Source: Burkholderiales bacterium Ga0077547 | Lineage (GTDB): Bacteria > Pseudomonadota > Gammaproteobacteria > Burkholderiales > Burkholderiaceae_C | Length of the DNA stretch: 64,000 bases | Assembly: GCA_001464195.1 (NCBI GenBank) | Contig: LNEY01000025.1 | Span: 1 to 64,000, forward strand | Direction of reading: 5' to 3' | Part shown: one piece after another, positions 8,751-16,292 of the stretch | Numbering within the stretch: position 1 is the stretch's first letter | How the letters are laid out: the number at the start of each line of letters is the position of its first letter | The notes under the pieces: generated by a model | The model's input: only the letters and a program-made list of their open reading frames with translations | What the model was told of the DNA's origin: nothing | The model's database searches: none | Position numbers and translations under genes: made by a program

Positions 8751-9575
8751 ATGCCAAGCTTGACCAGGACTGCCTCGACGCAGTCTGATGTGAAGACACC
8801 GCTCGTCTTCATCACCGGCGCGTCCAGCGGCATCGGGCGTGCGCTGGCGGCTCGATATCTGCAAGCGGGCTATCGGCTGGCGCTGGTCGCGCGGCGCGAC
8901 GCTGAACTGAGCGCATGGGCGAACGCGCAATGCCCAGAACCCTCGCAGTGCACGATCTATGCCGCCGACGTGCGCGATATCGCCAGCATCACAGGCGCAG
9001 CGCAGGCCTGCATCGCCGCCCAGGGTCTGCCCGATGTGGTGATTGCGAACGCCGGTATCAGCGTCGGCATCGATGGCGCCGAGTTCGAGGATCTGGAGAT
9101 CTTGCGCGAGACGTTCGAAACCAATGTGATCGGTTTGGCCGCCACACTCCAGCCGTTCGTGCGCGGCATGTGCGAACGACGACGCGGCGTGCTGGTCGGT
9201 GTGGCGAGTGTGGCTGGCGTGCGAGGCCTGCCAGGTCACGGTGCCTACTGTTCCAGCAAGGCCGCGGTGATCAGCTACTGCGAAAGCCTGCGCGGCGAGT
9301 GCCGGCCGTTCGGTGTCAAGGTGATGACGCTCAGCCCAGGGTATGTGGACACCCCGTTGACGCGCGACAACCAGTATCCGATGCCTTTTCTGATGCAGCC
9401 CGACGCATTTGCGCAATTGGCTTTTCGCGCCATCGAGAAAAGCCCTTCGCATCGCGTGATTCCGTGGCAGATGGGGGTCGTGGCCCGGCTGTTGAGGTTG
9501 CTGCCCGATGCGCTGTTCGACAGAGCCATGGCCAATCAGCCTCGCAAGCAGCGGCTGCGGAAGCAACAGCCCTGA
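8751..9575 (+). CDS. Short-chain dehydrogenase/reductase
   Basis: 274 residues. Classical SDR: the cofactor-binding TGASSGIG is at 22-29, NAG at about 100-102 and the catalytic Tyr166-x3-Lys170 in YCSSK, with a serine near 153 completing the triad. The PGYVDTPLT segment is also typical. It uses NAD(H) or NADP(H); the substrate is unknown. The start is 18 bases after the lptC stop, so it is probably cotranscribed. It ends in front of a hairpin terminator shared with the convergent RNA-binding protein gene. Confidence 0.88.
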   Translation: MPSLTRTASTQSDVKTPLVFITGASSGIGRALAARYLQAGYRLALVARRDAELSAWANAQCPEPSQCTIYAADVRDIASITGAAQACIAAQGLPDVVIANAGISVGIDGAEFEDLEILRETFETNVIGLAATLQPFVRGMCERRRGVLVGVASVAGVRGLPGHGAYCSSKAAVISYCESLRGECRPFGVKVMTLSPGYVDTPLTRDNQYPMPFLMQPDAFAQLAFRAIEKSPSHRVIPWQMGVVARLLRLLPDALFDRAMANQPRKQRLRKQQP

Positions 9576-9580
9576 ATGCA

Positions 9581-9610
9581 AAACGGCTGCACTTTTCAGT
9601 GCAGCCGTTC
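9581..9610. terminator. Bidirectional hairpin terminator
   Basis: An 11-base perfect inverted repeat (AACGGCTGCAC, 9582-9592, and GTGCAGCCGTT, 9599-9609) with a 6-base loop lies between the convergent SDR and RNA-binding protein genes. On the minus strand the stem is followed by TTTTGC, so it works best for the RNA-binding protein transcript. Confidence 0.8.
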
Positions 9611-9645
9611 TGATTGGGCTGATTTGTCAGTGTCTGGCTAGCGGC

Positions 9646-10140
9646 TCAGTAACCGCCGCGGCCTCCACCGCCACCGCCACCGCCGTAACCACCACCACCG
9701 CCGGAGCGGCCACCGCCACCGCCGCCGTAACCACCACCACCACCGCCGGAGCGGCCACCGCCACCACCGCCGTAGCCACCACCGCCGCCGGAGCGGCCTG
9801 CACCACCGCCGCCGCCAAATCCGCCGCCACCACCACCGTAGCCGCCACCGCCGCCGGAACGACCACCGCCGCCGAATCCACCCGGACGCTCTTCACGCGG
9901 ACGGGCTTCGTTGACGACCAGGGCGCGACCGTCCATCTGCTGACCATTCATGCCATTGATGGCCGACTGCGCTTCGGCATCAGAGCCCATCTCGACGAAA
10001 CCAAAACCCTTGGAGCGCCCGGTCTCGCGGTCCATCATGACCTTTGCCGACGACACGGTGCCGAATTGCGCGAATGTTTGCTGGAGATCGTCGTCTCGTA
10101 CGTTGTACGACAGGTTACCGACGTAGAGTTTGTTGCCCAT
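9646..10140 (-). CDS. Glycine-rich RNA-binding protein (RRM)
   Basis: 164 residues. A single RRM covers about 1-80, with RNP2 LYVGNL near the start and RNP1 KGFGFVEM at about 44-51. The rest is a tail of nearly pure Gly with Arg, Ser, Tyr and Phe (RSGGGGGYGGGG units). It resembles the single-RRM Rbp proteins of cyanobacteria and betaproteobacteria, often linked to cold adaptation and thought to bind RNA; the tail is a low-complexity, condensation-prone type. It has its own promoter and a 95-base leader that can fold over the ribosome-binding site. Confidence 0.9.
   Translation of the reverse strand: MGNKLYVGNLSYNVRDDDLQQTFAQFGTVSSAKVMMDRETGRSKGFGFVEMGSDAEAQSAINGMNGQQMDGRALVVNEARPREERPGGFGGGGRSGGGGGYGGGGGGFGGGGGAGRSGGGGGYGGGGGGRSGGGGGGYGGGGGGRSGGGGGYGGGGGGGGRGGY
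9655..9890 (-). repeat. Imperfect tandem repeats encoding the Gly-rich tail
   Basis: The 3' half of the RRM gene consists of imperfect repeats of about 30-45 bases rich in GGC/GGT codons, each coding roughly for GRSGGGGGYGGGGG. The units differ by small in-frame changes. Such arrays can gain or lose units by slippage. Confidence 0.75.
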
Positions 10141-10144
10141 TGCG

Positions 10145-10219
10145 AGCGCCTTTCTTTACAGAGAACACAGAATAACTGTGTAGCTTCAACCTATCCTGAC
10201 CCATTCAAGCAAAGGCGCT
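10145..10219 (-). promoter_or_regulatory. Structured 5' leader that can mask the RRM gene ribosome-binding site
   Basis: Two 9-base segments, 10145-10153 and 10211-10219, are exact inverted repeats. On the mRNA, AGCGCCUUU pairs with AAAGGCGCU, which contains the AAAGG Shine-Dalgarno 8 bases before the start codon. Inside the loop is a second hairpin, ACACAG/CTGTGT with a 5-base loop (10165-10181). The fold is inferred by eye; a role in temperature control or autoregulation is a hypothesis. Confidence 0.45.
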
Positions 10220-10240
10220 GCTACCGAACACAGAATTTTC

Positions 10241-10270
10241 ATTATGGGTGAGTTGAGCGATATTGCGCAA
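10241..10270 (-). promoter_or_regulatory. Probable promoter of the RRM protein gene
   Basis: On the minus strand, a -35 TTGCGC (10270-10265), an 18-base spacer and a -10 CATAAT (10246-10241) would start a transcript near 10234. This leaves a leader of about 95 bases, long as in cold-shock mRNAs. An 11-base direct repeat (ATTCTGTGTTC on the minus strand) occurs near the presumed start site and again near the ribosome-binding site. Confidence 0.45.
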
Positions 10271-10392
10271 AGGCTTCTCAAAATCGCACGCAACAAAGTG
10301 TTGTTTTGCAGGTATCGCCCAGCAACACCGTTTCAACCAATCTCATATCTATATTGTTTTAGCCGCCGCGGCGCCAGTGCGGTGAAACCCTG

Positions 10393-12102
10393 ATGAACCG
10401 CACCATGTACGACTACATCGTCTGCGGCGCCGGCACGGCCGGCTGCTTGCTGGCCAACCGACTCAGCGCCGATCCCACCCAGCGTGTCCTGCTGATCGAG
10501 GCGGGTGGCAAGGACGACTACGCCTGGATCCACATCCCCGTGGGCTACCTGCGCTGTATCGGCAACCCGCGAACTGACTGGCTGTTCCAGACCGAGCCCG
10601 AGGCCGGACTGGGCGGGCGCCGCCTGCGCTATCCGCGCGGCAAGGTGCTGGGTGGTTGCAGCAGCATCAACGGCATGATCTACATGCGCGGCCAGGCACG
10701 GGACTACGACGCGTGGGGCATGGGCGACGGGTTCGGGGAAAACCCAGGCTGGAGCTGGGCGGAGTGCCTGCCGCATTTCCTGAAGCACGAGGACTTCCAC
10801 CGGGGCGCCGATGCGTTCCACGCAGCGCCCGGTTGGGACGAAAAGGGCCAGCGCTCGGGCGGCGAATGGCGGGTCGAACGGCAGCGTCTTCGCTGGCCGG
10901 TGCTCGAGGCCTTCGCCGAGGCGGCGCGCCAGGCTGGCATCCCGGCCACGACCGACTTCAACCGCGGCGACAACGAGGGTGTCGGCTACTTCGACGTGAA
11001 TCAACGCCATGGTTTGCGCTGGAACACCGCCAAGGGTTTTCTGCGTCCGGTGCTGGACCGGGACAATTTGCAGGTCTGGACAGGTGCGCACATCGCGCGG
11101 GTCCTGCTGGAGCCGGCGTCAGACGGTGGGAATGCGGCTGGCCCGCTGCGCGCCGTCGGGGTCGAGGTGCTGCCGCGAGACAGCCAGGGTCACGCCCACC
11201 AGGGCGAACCGATCCAGGTCCGCGCCGCCCGCGAAGTGATTCTATGCACTGGCGCGATCGGCACGCCTCAGTTGCTGAACCTATCGGGCATCGGTGCGGC
11301 AGCCGCATTGCATGGCCTTGGTATCGCGCCTCGGCACGAGCTGCCGGGCGTTGGCAAGAACCTGCAAGATCACCTGCAACTGCGCTCGGTGTACGCGGTC
11401 GAGGGTGTGTCCACGCTGAACACGCGATCGCGGTCGTTGTGGGGGAAGGCTCAGATGGCGATCGAGTTCGCCTTGCGACGCTCCGGGCCGCTCAGCATGG
11501 CGCCTTCGCAGCTCGGTGCCTTCACCCGCAGCGACCCGGATCAGCCGCACCCGAATCTGGAGTACCACGTGCAGCCACTGTCGCTCGATGCGTTCGGCGA
11601 GCCGCTGCACACTTTCGACGCGATCACTGCCAGCGTGTGTCACCTGAACCCGACCAGCCGCGGCTCAGTGTCCTTGCACAGCCCGCTGCCCACCGAGGCC
11701 CCGCGCATCGCCCCGAACTACCTCAGCACCGAGCCAGACCGCCAGGTGGCGGCTGACGCATTGCGGGTGACGCGGCGCATCGTCGCCCAGCAGGCGCTCG
11801 CGGCCTATCGCCCGCGCGAGGTCCAGCCCGGGAGCCAATTTCAGACCGATGAAGAACTGAGTCGCCTGGCGAGCGAGATCGGAACCACCATCTTCCATCC
11901 GGTGGGCACCGCCAAGATGGGCCCCGCCCGCGACCCGCGCGCGGTGGTGGACGCGCAGCTGCGGGTGCACGGTGTTGCAGGGCTGCGCATCGCCGACGCG
12001 AGCGTGATGCCGACAATCACCAGCGGCAATACCGCGGCACCCACACTGATGATTGCCGAGCGTGCCGCACAGTGGATTGCGCAAGCCGCACAGCGCGACT
12101 GA
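10393..12102 (+). CDS. GMC-family flavin-dependent alcohol dehydrogenase/oxidoreductase
   Basis: 569 residues. An N-terminal FAD motif is at about 8-17 (YIVCGAGTAG), then a GMC signature RYPRGKVLGGCSSINGMIYMRGQ. A second signature is TGAIGTPQLLNLSGIG, and a C-terminal active-site block follows (FHPVGTAKMGP, then TSGNTAAPTLMIAERAA). It resembles choline dehydrogenase BetA and AlkJ-type alcohol dehydrogenases, which oxidise alcohols and pass electrons to quinones. The alcohol is unknown, and no betaine genes are near. The ribosome-binding site is weak. The gene is convergent with the ECF sigma gene, with about 12 bases between stops. Confidence 0.9.
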   Translation: MNRTMYDYIVCGAGTAGCLLANRLSADPTQRVLLIEAGGKDDYAWIHIPVGYLRCIGNPRTDWLFQTEPEAGLGGRRLRYPRGKVLGGCSSINGMIYMRGQARDYDAWGMGDGFGENPGWSWAECLPHFLKHEDFHRGADAFHAAPGWDEKGQRSGGEWRVERQRLRWPVLEAFAEAARQAGIPATTDFNRGDNEGVGYFDVNQRHGLRWNTAKGFLRPVLDRDNLQVWTGAHIARVLLEPASDGGNAAGPLRAVGVEVLPRDSQGHAHQGEPIQVRAAREVILCTGAIGTPQLLNLSGIGAAAALHGLGIAPRHELPGVGKNLQDHLQLRSVYAVEGVSTLNTRSRSLWGKAQMAIEFALRRSGPLSMAPSQLGAFTRSDPDQPHPNLEYHVQPLSLDAFGEPLHTFDAITASVCHLNPTSRGSVSLHSPLPTEAPRIAPNYLSTEPDRQVAADALRVTRRIVAQQALAAYRPREVQPGSQFQTDEELSRLASEIGTTIFHPVGTAKMGPARDPRAVVDAQLRVHGVAGLRIADASVMPTITSGNTAAPTLMIAERAAQWIAQAAQRD

Positions 12103-12114
12103 GCGCGCTGCAAT

Positions 12115-12699
12115 TCACGACAAGAGCTGTTTGCGAGCGCGGTGCAAGCGCACGAACAGGTTGTCCTCGCTGATCGAGAGCGTGCGACAGACGGTGTCGG
12201 TCGGCTGGTCCTGCAACACCCGCAGTTGCATCACGTCGCGAAGGCCGGCCGGCAGTGCATCGATGCGCGCCAACGTCAGGGCCAGGAATTCGCGCTGCTC
12301 GGCCAGTTCGTCAGGCCGCGGCTGTGGGCACTCGAAGGCCATCGCACCATGCGCCAGGCTTTCGCCGTCGTCGCCAGTGCAGTCGCTGTCGTCAAGACTG
12401 TCGTAGCCGGCGCGCTGGCGCACCAGATCGACGATCTTGTGCTTCAGGATGCCGGTCAGCCACGAACGCAGCGCCGAACGGCCGGCGAACAGCGCGCGGC
12501 CGGACAACACCGCTTCGAAGACATCGTGCACGACGTCTTCGGCCAGCATCGGATCGTGCAGCTTGCGCTGCGCGAAGCGCACCAGGTGGCTGCGGTGGGC
12601 CACCAGGTCGGTCCATGCCACCGGGGTCGGCACATACGGAGCCCGATCGAATGAAAGCGCGGCGGGGGAAGTAGCAGTGGGGGCGAGGGTGGCTTGCAT
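12115..12699 (-). CDS. ECF-type RNA polymerase sigma factor
   Basis: About 194 residues from the ATG at 12699 (MQATLAP), which has GGAG upstream. Region 2 contains DPMLAEDVVHDVFEAVLSG and LRSWLTGILKHKIVDLVRQ. Region 4 contains LPAGLRDVMQLRVLQDQPTDTVCRTLSIS plus RLHRARKQLL. It directs RNA polymerase to a small regulon that is not known here. Such genes usually sit beside a zinc-finger anti-sigma gene, but downstream is only a convergent oxidoreductase. It is divergent from the two-component pair. Confidence 0.87.
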   Translation of the reverse strand: MQATLAPTATSPAALSFDRAPYVPTPVAWTDLVAHRSHLVRFAQRKLHDPMLAEDVVHDVFEAVLSGRALFAGRSALRSWLTGILKHKIVDLVRQRAGYDSLDDSDCTGDDGESLAHGAMAFECPQPRPDELAEQREFLALTLARIDALPAGLRDVMQLRVLQDQPTDTVCRTLSISEDNLFVRLHRARKQLLS

Positions 12700-12816
12700 G
12701 GTGGGCTCCGGATCGGTGAAGTCGATGGCGTGACTGTGGCCATCGCGCCTCGCGCCTTCCTCGCCGAACCTCACAGCCACCTAACATTTGCGGCGTAAGA
12801 GACGGATGTGCCGCGC

Positions 12817-12822
12817 GACAAT
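12817..12822 (+). promoter_or_regulatory. Candidate -10 element giving a leaderless start for the response regulator
   Basis: GACAAT ends 6 bases before the ATG at 12829. A transcript starting the usual 6-7 bases downstream would begin at the start codon. No convincing -35 or Shine-Dalgarno is seen. Confidence 0.3.
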
Positions 12823-12828
12823 GCCCCC

Positions 12829-13554
12829 ATGCCCGCCCAGATCCTCGTTGCCGAAGACCAGACCGACATCCGTGACCTGCTGGTGATGAACCTGCAGCAG
12901 GCAGGCTACGAGGTCACGGCGGTGGCCGATGGCGTGGCGGCGCTGGCCAGCCAGAACGAGCTCTCCAGCGACCTGCTGATCCTCGACCTGATGATGCCGG
13001 GCATGGACGGCCTGGAGGTCTGCAAGGCGCTGCGCGCCCGCGGGCGCAGTACCCCCATCCTGATGCTGACGGCCAAGTCCACCGAGCTCGACCGCGTGCT
13101 GGGCCTTGAACTTGGCGCCGACGACTACCTGACCAAGCCGTTCTCGCTGGCCGAACTGCTGGCCCGCGTGAAGGCGCTGCTGCGCCGCGCCGAGATGCTG
13201 CGTGCGGCGCAGTCTGGCAGCGGTGCCAGCGGCCCGACCAGCGCCAGCACGCTGCGCAACGGCGATCTGGAGATCCTGCCGGTCAAGCGCCAGGTGCGAT
13301 TCCGCCAGAAGCTGCTCGACTTCACGGCGCTCGAATTCGACCTGCTGCTGTACTTTGCCCAGCACCCGGGCCATGTGTTCTCGCGCGGCCAGTTGCTGAA
13401 CGCGGTGTGGGGCTACACGCACGACGGCTACGAGCACACCGTCACGACACACATCAACCGGCTGCGCGCCAAGCTCGAAGCCGACCCGATGCGACCGCAG
13501 TTGATCCTGACGGTGCGCGGCGCCGGCTACAAGATGCGCGAGGCCCCGCCATGA
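12829..13554 (+). CDS. OmpR/PhoB-family response regulator
   Basis: 241 residues. The receiver domain has the acidic pair ED at 9-10, the phosphoacceptor Asp53 in LILDLMMPG and the conserved TKPFS lysine. It is followed by a linker of about 25 residues and a winged-helix DNA-binding domain (LDFTALEFDLLLYFAQHPGH, VTTHINRLRAKLE, VRGAGYKM). A GTG at 12808 is an alternative start. Its partner is the histidine kinase downstream. The stop codon overlaps an ATG of a 12-codon frame that leads to the kinase start. Confidence 0.92.
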   Translation: MPAQILVAEDQTDIRDLLVMNLQQAGYEVTAVADGVAALASQNELSSDLLILDLMMPGMDGLEVCKALRARGRSTPILMLTAKSTELDRVLGLELGADDYLTKPFSLAELLARVKALLRRAEMLRAAQSGSGASGPTSASTLRNGDLEILPVKRQVRFRQKLLDFTALEFDLLLYFAQHPGHVFSRGQLLNAVWGYTHDGYEHTVTTHINRLRAKLEADPMRPQLILTVRGAGYKMREAPP

Positions 13555-13589
13555 CGGGGCTGGCCCGGTCGATCGCCACGTCGACATGA
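13551..13589 (+). CDS. Possible 12-codon bridging minicistron (MTGLARSIATST)
   Basis: The ATG at 13551 overlaps the response regulator stop (ATGA), and its own stop TGA at 13587-13589 overlaps the kinase ATG at 13586 (ATGA again). The frame therefore fits exactly between two overlaps and could pass ribosomes from regulator to kinase, since the kinase lacks a clear Shine-Dalgarno. It may be chance; the peptide itself has no recognisable function. Confidence 0.3.
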   Translation: MTGLARSIATST

Positions 13590-15160
13590 GCGTCCGCTTC
13601 AAGATCGCGCTGACGATCTTCATCACCGGTGCGCTGACGGCGCTGGGCGTCATCGCCACCGTGCTGTTTGCCTTTCAGCGCTTCGAGCACGAGACGACCT
13701 ACCACCGCGCAAACGCCTTTCTGAAGCGGGTAGGCACCACCTACAACGGCATGCTCGACATGCAGCAGCGGCACCCGGAAGACTTCGCTGTCTTCCTGCG
13801 CAGCCTGCTGTTCTTCGAGCCTGACAGCCAGCTCTACCTGCTGCGCACCGACGGCTCGGTGATCGTCTCGACCAGCGCGAAGCCCCTGCCACCCGGCTAC
13901 CGAGTGACGATGCAACCGCTGATGGACGCGATGGGGTCCACACCCATGCCCTACGTGATGGGCGAAGACCCCGAGCGACCCGGCGCCGACAATGGCGCGA
14001 TCATTGCCGCGCTGCCTCTGACCAGCGCGGTCATCCGACCAGACCAACCGATCGCCGGCTATCTGTACCTGGTGTGCCAGAAGCCGATCGCGTCCGAGGG
14101 TCGGCTGGAGGCGTTCCGCAGCACATTCGCCCGGCCTGCGCTGGCGTCCATTCTCGCGGTCGTGGTGCTGGCCACGCTGCTCACCGCCTGGATCACGGCC
14201 ACGGTCACCCGCCCGTTGCGCAGGTTGACCGACGCTGTGGCCGCTGTCGAGCGCGAAGGCCTGACGGCTGTCGCGGCCGATGTCGCGCTGACGCGAACAC
14301 CAGACAGCTTCGACCTCTACACATCGCGCGACGAATTCGGTCAGCTGGCCAGTGGCTTTCGCGCGATGCTGATGACGTTGCGGGCTCAGTGGGAAGCACT
14401 GCGTCGCCTCGATCATTTCCGCCGCGAAGGCGTCAGCAACCTCTCGCACGACCTGCGCTCGCCGTTGACTGCCACTGCCGCCTGCCTGGAAACCCTCGAT
14501 ACGCGGTGGGCTGCCGATCCAGCGCGATACCCGAACCAGGCAGCCGACCGGCAGTTGGTCGAAGTCGCCCTGCGCAATACCCGCAATGCCGCGCGTCTGG
14601 TGCAGTCACTGGGCGATCTGGCGCAGCTCGATGAGCCCGAATTCAAGCTGCACACCGAATTGCTCGACGCCGCTGAACTGCTCGACGACATTGCGGTGCG
14701 CTTTGCCGCACGCGCCGAACAGCAGCGCGTCGAACTGATCGCCGAACCCGCCGCCGGAGACCAGCCCACCTTTGTGGCCATCGACATCGAACTGTTCGAG
14801 CGTGCGGTGGCCAATCTGGTCGACAACGCGCTGAAGTTCTGCCCGCCGGGCGGGCGCATCACGCTGGCCGCACGCGGGCGCACTGATCCAACTCCGCACG
14901 GCGGCAGCGGGCCTGCTCGACGGCTTGTCGAAGTCCGCGTGAGCGACAGCGGGCCCGGCATCCCCGCAGCAGATCTGGCCCACCTGTTCGATCGCTTCTA
15001 CCAAAGTCGCCAGAGCGTGGAGCCCGCCTCGTCGGAGGGCGGCAAGGGCCTGGGCCTGGCCATCGTCAAACGCATCGCCGAGTTGCACGGCGGCAGCGTG
15101 TCGGTGGACAGCGAGCTGGGTCACGGCACCACCGTCACGCTCAGCCTGCCCGCAGGCTGA
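13586..15160 (+). CDS. Sensor histidine kinase with HAMP domain
   Basis: 524 residues. TM1 is at about 7-29, followed by a periplasmic domain of roughly 155 residues and TM2 at about 186-207. A HAMP segment follows (TRPLRRLTDAVAAVEREGL), with an insert before the dimerisation domain. The phosphoacceptor His288 lies in NLSHDLRSPL. HATPase boxes are NLVDNALKF, SDSGPGIP, FDRFYQS and GKGLGLAIV. It senses an unknown periplasmic or membrane signal and phosphorylates the upstream regulator. A hairpin terminator lies some 215 bases after the stop. Confidence 0.92.
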   Translation: MSVRFKIALTIFITGALTALGVIATVLFAFQRFEHETTYHRANAFLKRVGTTYNGMLDMQQRHPEDFAVFLRSLLFFEPDSQLYLLRTDGSVIVSTSAKPLPPGYRVTMQPLMDAMGSTPMPYVMGEDPERPGADNGAIIAALPLTSAVIRPDQPIAGYLYLVCQKPIASEGRLEAFRSTFARPALASILAVVVLATLLTAWITATVTRPLRRLTDAVAAVEREGLTAVAADVALTRTPDSFDLYTSRDEFGQLASGFRAMLMTLRAQWEALRRLDHFRREGVSNLSHDLRSPLTATAACLETLDTRWAADPARYPNQAADRQLVEVALRNTRNAARLVQSLGDLAQLDEPEFKLHTELLDAAELLDDIAVRFAARAEQQRVELIAEPAAGDQPTFVAIDIELFERAVANLVDNALKFCPPGGRITLAARGRTDPTPHGGSGPARRLVEVRVSDSGPGIPAADLAHLFDRFYQSRQSVEPASSEGGKGLGLAIVKRIAELHGGSVSVDSELGHGTTVTLSLPAG

Positions 15161-15225
15161 GCCGCGGCGCATCAGCCCATCGTGGCTCTCACGCCACAGC
15201 GCAGGGAAACTCCCAAGGCCATGCG

Positions 15226-15414
15226 ATGGACGCCTCCCTAGAGTTGCGGTCTTCGAAGGGGCGGCGCTTTGGCGAGCCCCTGATTCGGGGGGACGAGGAG
15301 ACACTACGAACGGATGCAGGCGCATGGCCTGACAGACGCACCGACAGCGCCGCACCATCGGCCCATGTCAAAATCGAAAAGCGCCGGTACTCCCGGCGCT
15401 TTTTCGTTTCCTGA
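15226..15414 (+). CDS. Possible 62-residue leader ORF ending on the TSUP start codon
   Basis: ATG with AAGG seven bases upstream; the stop TGA at 15412-15414 shares one base with the next ATG (TGATG). The product is basic and has no known domain. Its last 12 codons run through a perfect hairpin. This could be a leader peptide that couples translation to the TSUP gene, or a chance frame. Confidence 0.3.
   Translation: MDASLELRSSKGRRFGEPLIRGDEETLRTDAGAWPDRRTDSAAPSAHVKIEKRRYSRRFFVS
15377..15404 (+). terminator. Hairpin terminator or attenuator just before the TSUP gene
   Basis: AAAAGCGCCGG (15377-15387), a 5-base loop, CCGGCGC (15393-15399) and then five T form a strong intrinsic terminator. 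It can end the two-component operon, but it lies only 9 bases from the ATG at 15414, where it would also block transcription into the TSUP gene or cover its initiation region. Confidence 0.75.
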
Positions 15415-16178
15415 TGCTTGAGACCACGCTGCTGATCCTCGCCTCGCTGTTCGCGGGGTTCGTCGATGCGATCGTTGGCGGCGGCGGCCTGGTGCTGGTG
15501 CCCGCGTTGTTCGCCGCCTATCCGAGCGCCGCACCCGCCACGCTGTTCGGTACCAACAAGGGGGCGGCCGTCTGGGGCACCGCCTGGGCCACGCTGCAGT
15601 ACGCGCGCCGGGTGTCCTTGCCATGGGGTGCGCTGCTGCCGGCCGCTGCCGCAGCGCTGGCGGGCAGCTTCGCCGGCGCCTGGTCGGTAACGCTGATCGA
15701 TGCGACCGGCCTGCGCCGCGCGCTGCCTTTCGTGCTGCTGGCCGTGTTGGTCTACACGCTGCTGCACAAGGACCTCGGGCGCACGCATGCACCACGGCAC
15801 CAGGGACGCTCGCTGGCACTGCGGGCCAGCCTGATCGGCGCCGTGGTCGGCTTCTACGATGGCTTTTTCGGCCCGGGCACCGGCAGCTTTTTCGTGTTCC
15901 TGTTCGTGCGCCTGCTGGGTTTTGACTTCCTCCATGCCAGCGCCAGCGCCAAGCTGCTGAACACCGCGACCAACCTGGCTGCGCTGCTGCTGTTCGGCAT
16001 CACAGGCCACGTGTGGTGGCCGCTCGCCGCCATGATGGCCGTTGGCAACGTCGTGGGCAGCCTGCTGGGTACGCAGCTCGCACTGAGCCGCGGCGCTGGA
16101 TTCGTGCGCGGCGTCTTCGTCTGCGTCGTGGGTGCACTGATCGTCAAAACGGTCTGGGACGGCTACGCCGGCCTGTGA
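15414..16178 (+). CDS. TSUP/TauE-SafE family membrane transporter
   Basis: 254 residues with about 8 hydrophobic helices. Both family repeats are visible: FAGFVDAIVGGGGLVLVPAL with TLFGTNKGAAVWGTA, and VVGFYDGFFGPGTGSFFVFLFV with SAKLLNTATNLAALLLF. Members move small sulfur- or carbon-containing anions such as sulfite or sulfoacetate across the inner membrane; the substrate here is unknown. No Shine-Dalgarno is visible before the ATG, which directly follows a terminator hairpin and overlaps a small upstream frame. Confidence 0.88.
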   Translation: MLETTLLILASLFAGFVDAIVGGGGLVLVPALFAAYPSAAPATLFGTNKGAAVWGTAWATLQYARRVSLPWGALLPAAAAALAGSFAGAWSVTLIDATGLRRALPFVLLAVLVYTLLHKDLGRTHAPRHQGRSLALRASLIGAVVGFYDGFFGPGTGSFFVFLFVRLLGFDFLHASASAKLLNTATNLAALLLFGITGHVWWPLAAMMAVGNVVGSLLGTQLALSRGAGFVRGVFVCVVGALIVKTVWDGYAGL

Positions 16179-16292
16179 CCATCGACGCTAAGACGCGCGC
16201 GAATTGCACCGTCTCGACCCCACTGTTTCGGGCTACGCCTCGCAGAGGGTTGCTTACGATGGTTCGACATCCATCTTGCCCGGACCCTCGCC

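Noticed and set aside
9655-9890. Repeat block that could be read as a CRISPR array
   Set aside because: Units are imperfect, have no unique spacers, and lie in the coding frame of the Gly-rich tail.
15161-15376. Possible riboswitch before the TSUP gene
   Set aside because: Small inverted repeats are present, but no known riboswitch core was recognised.
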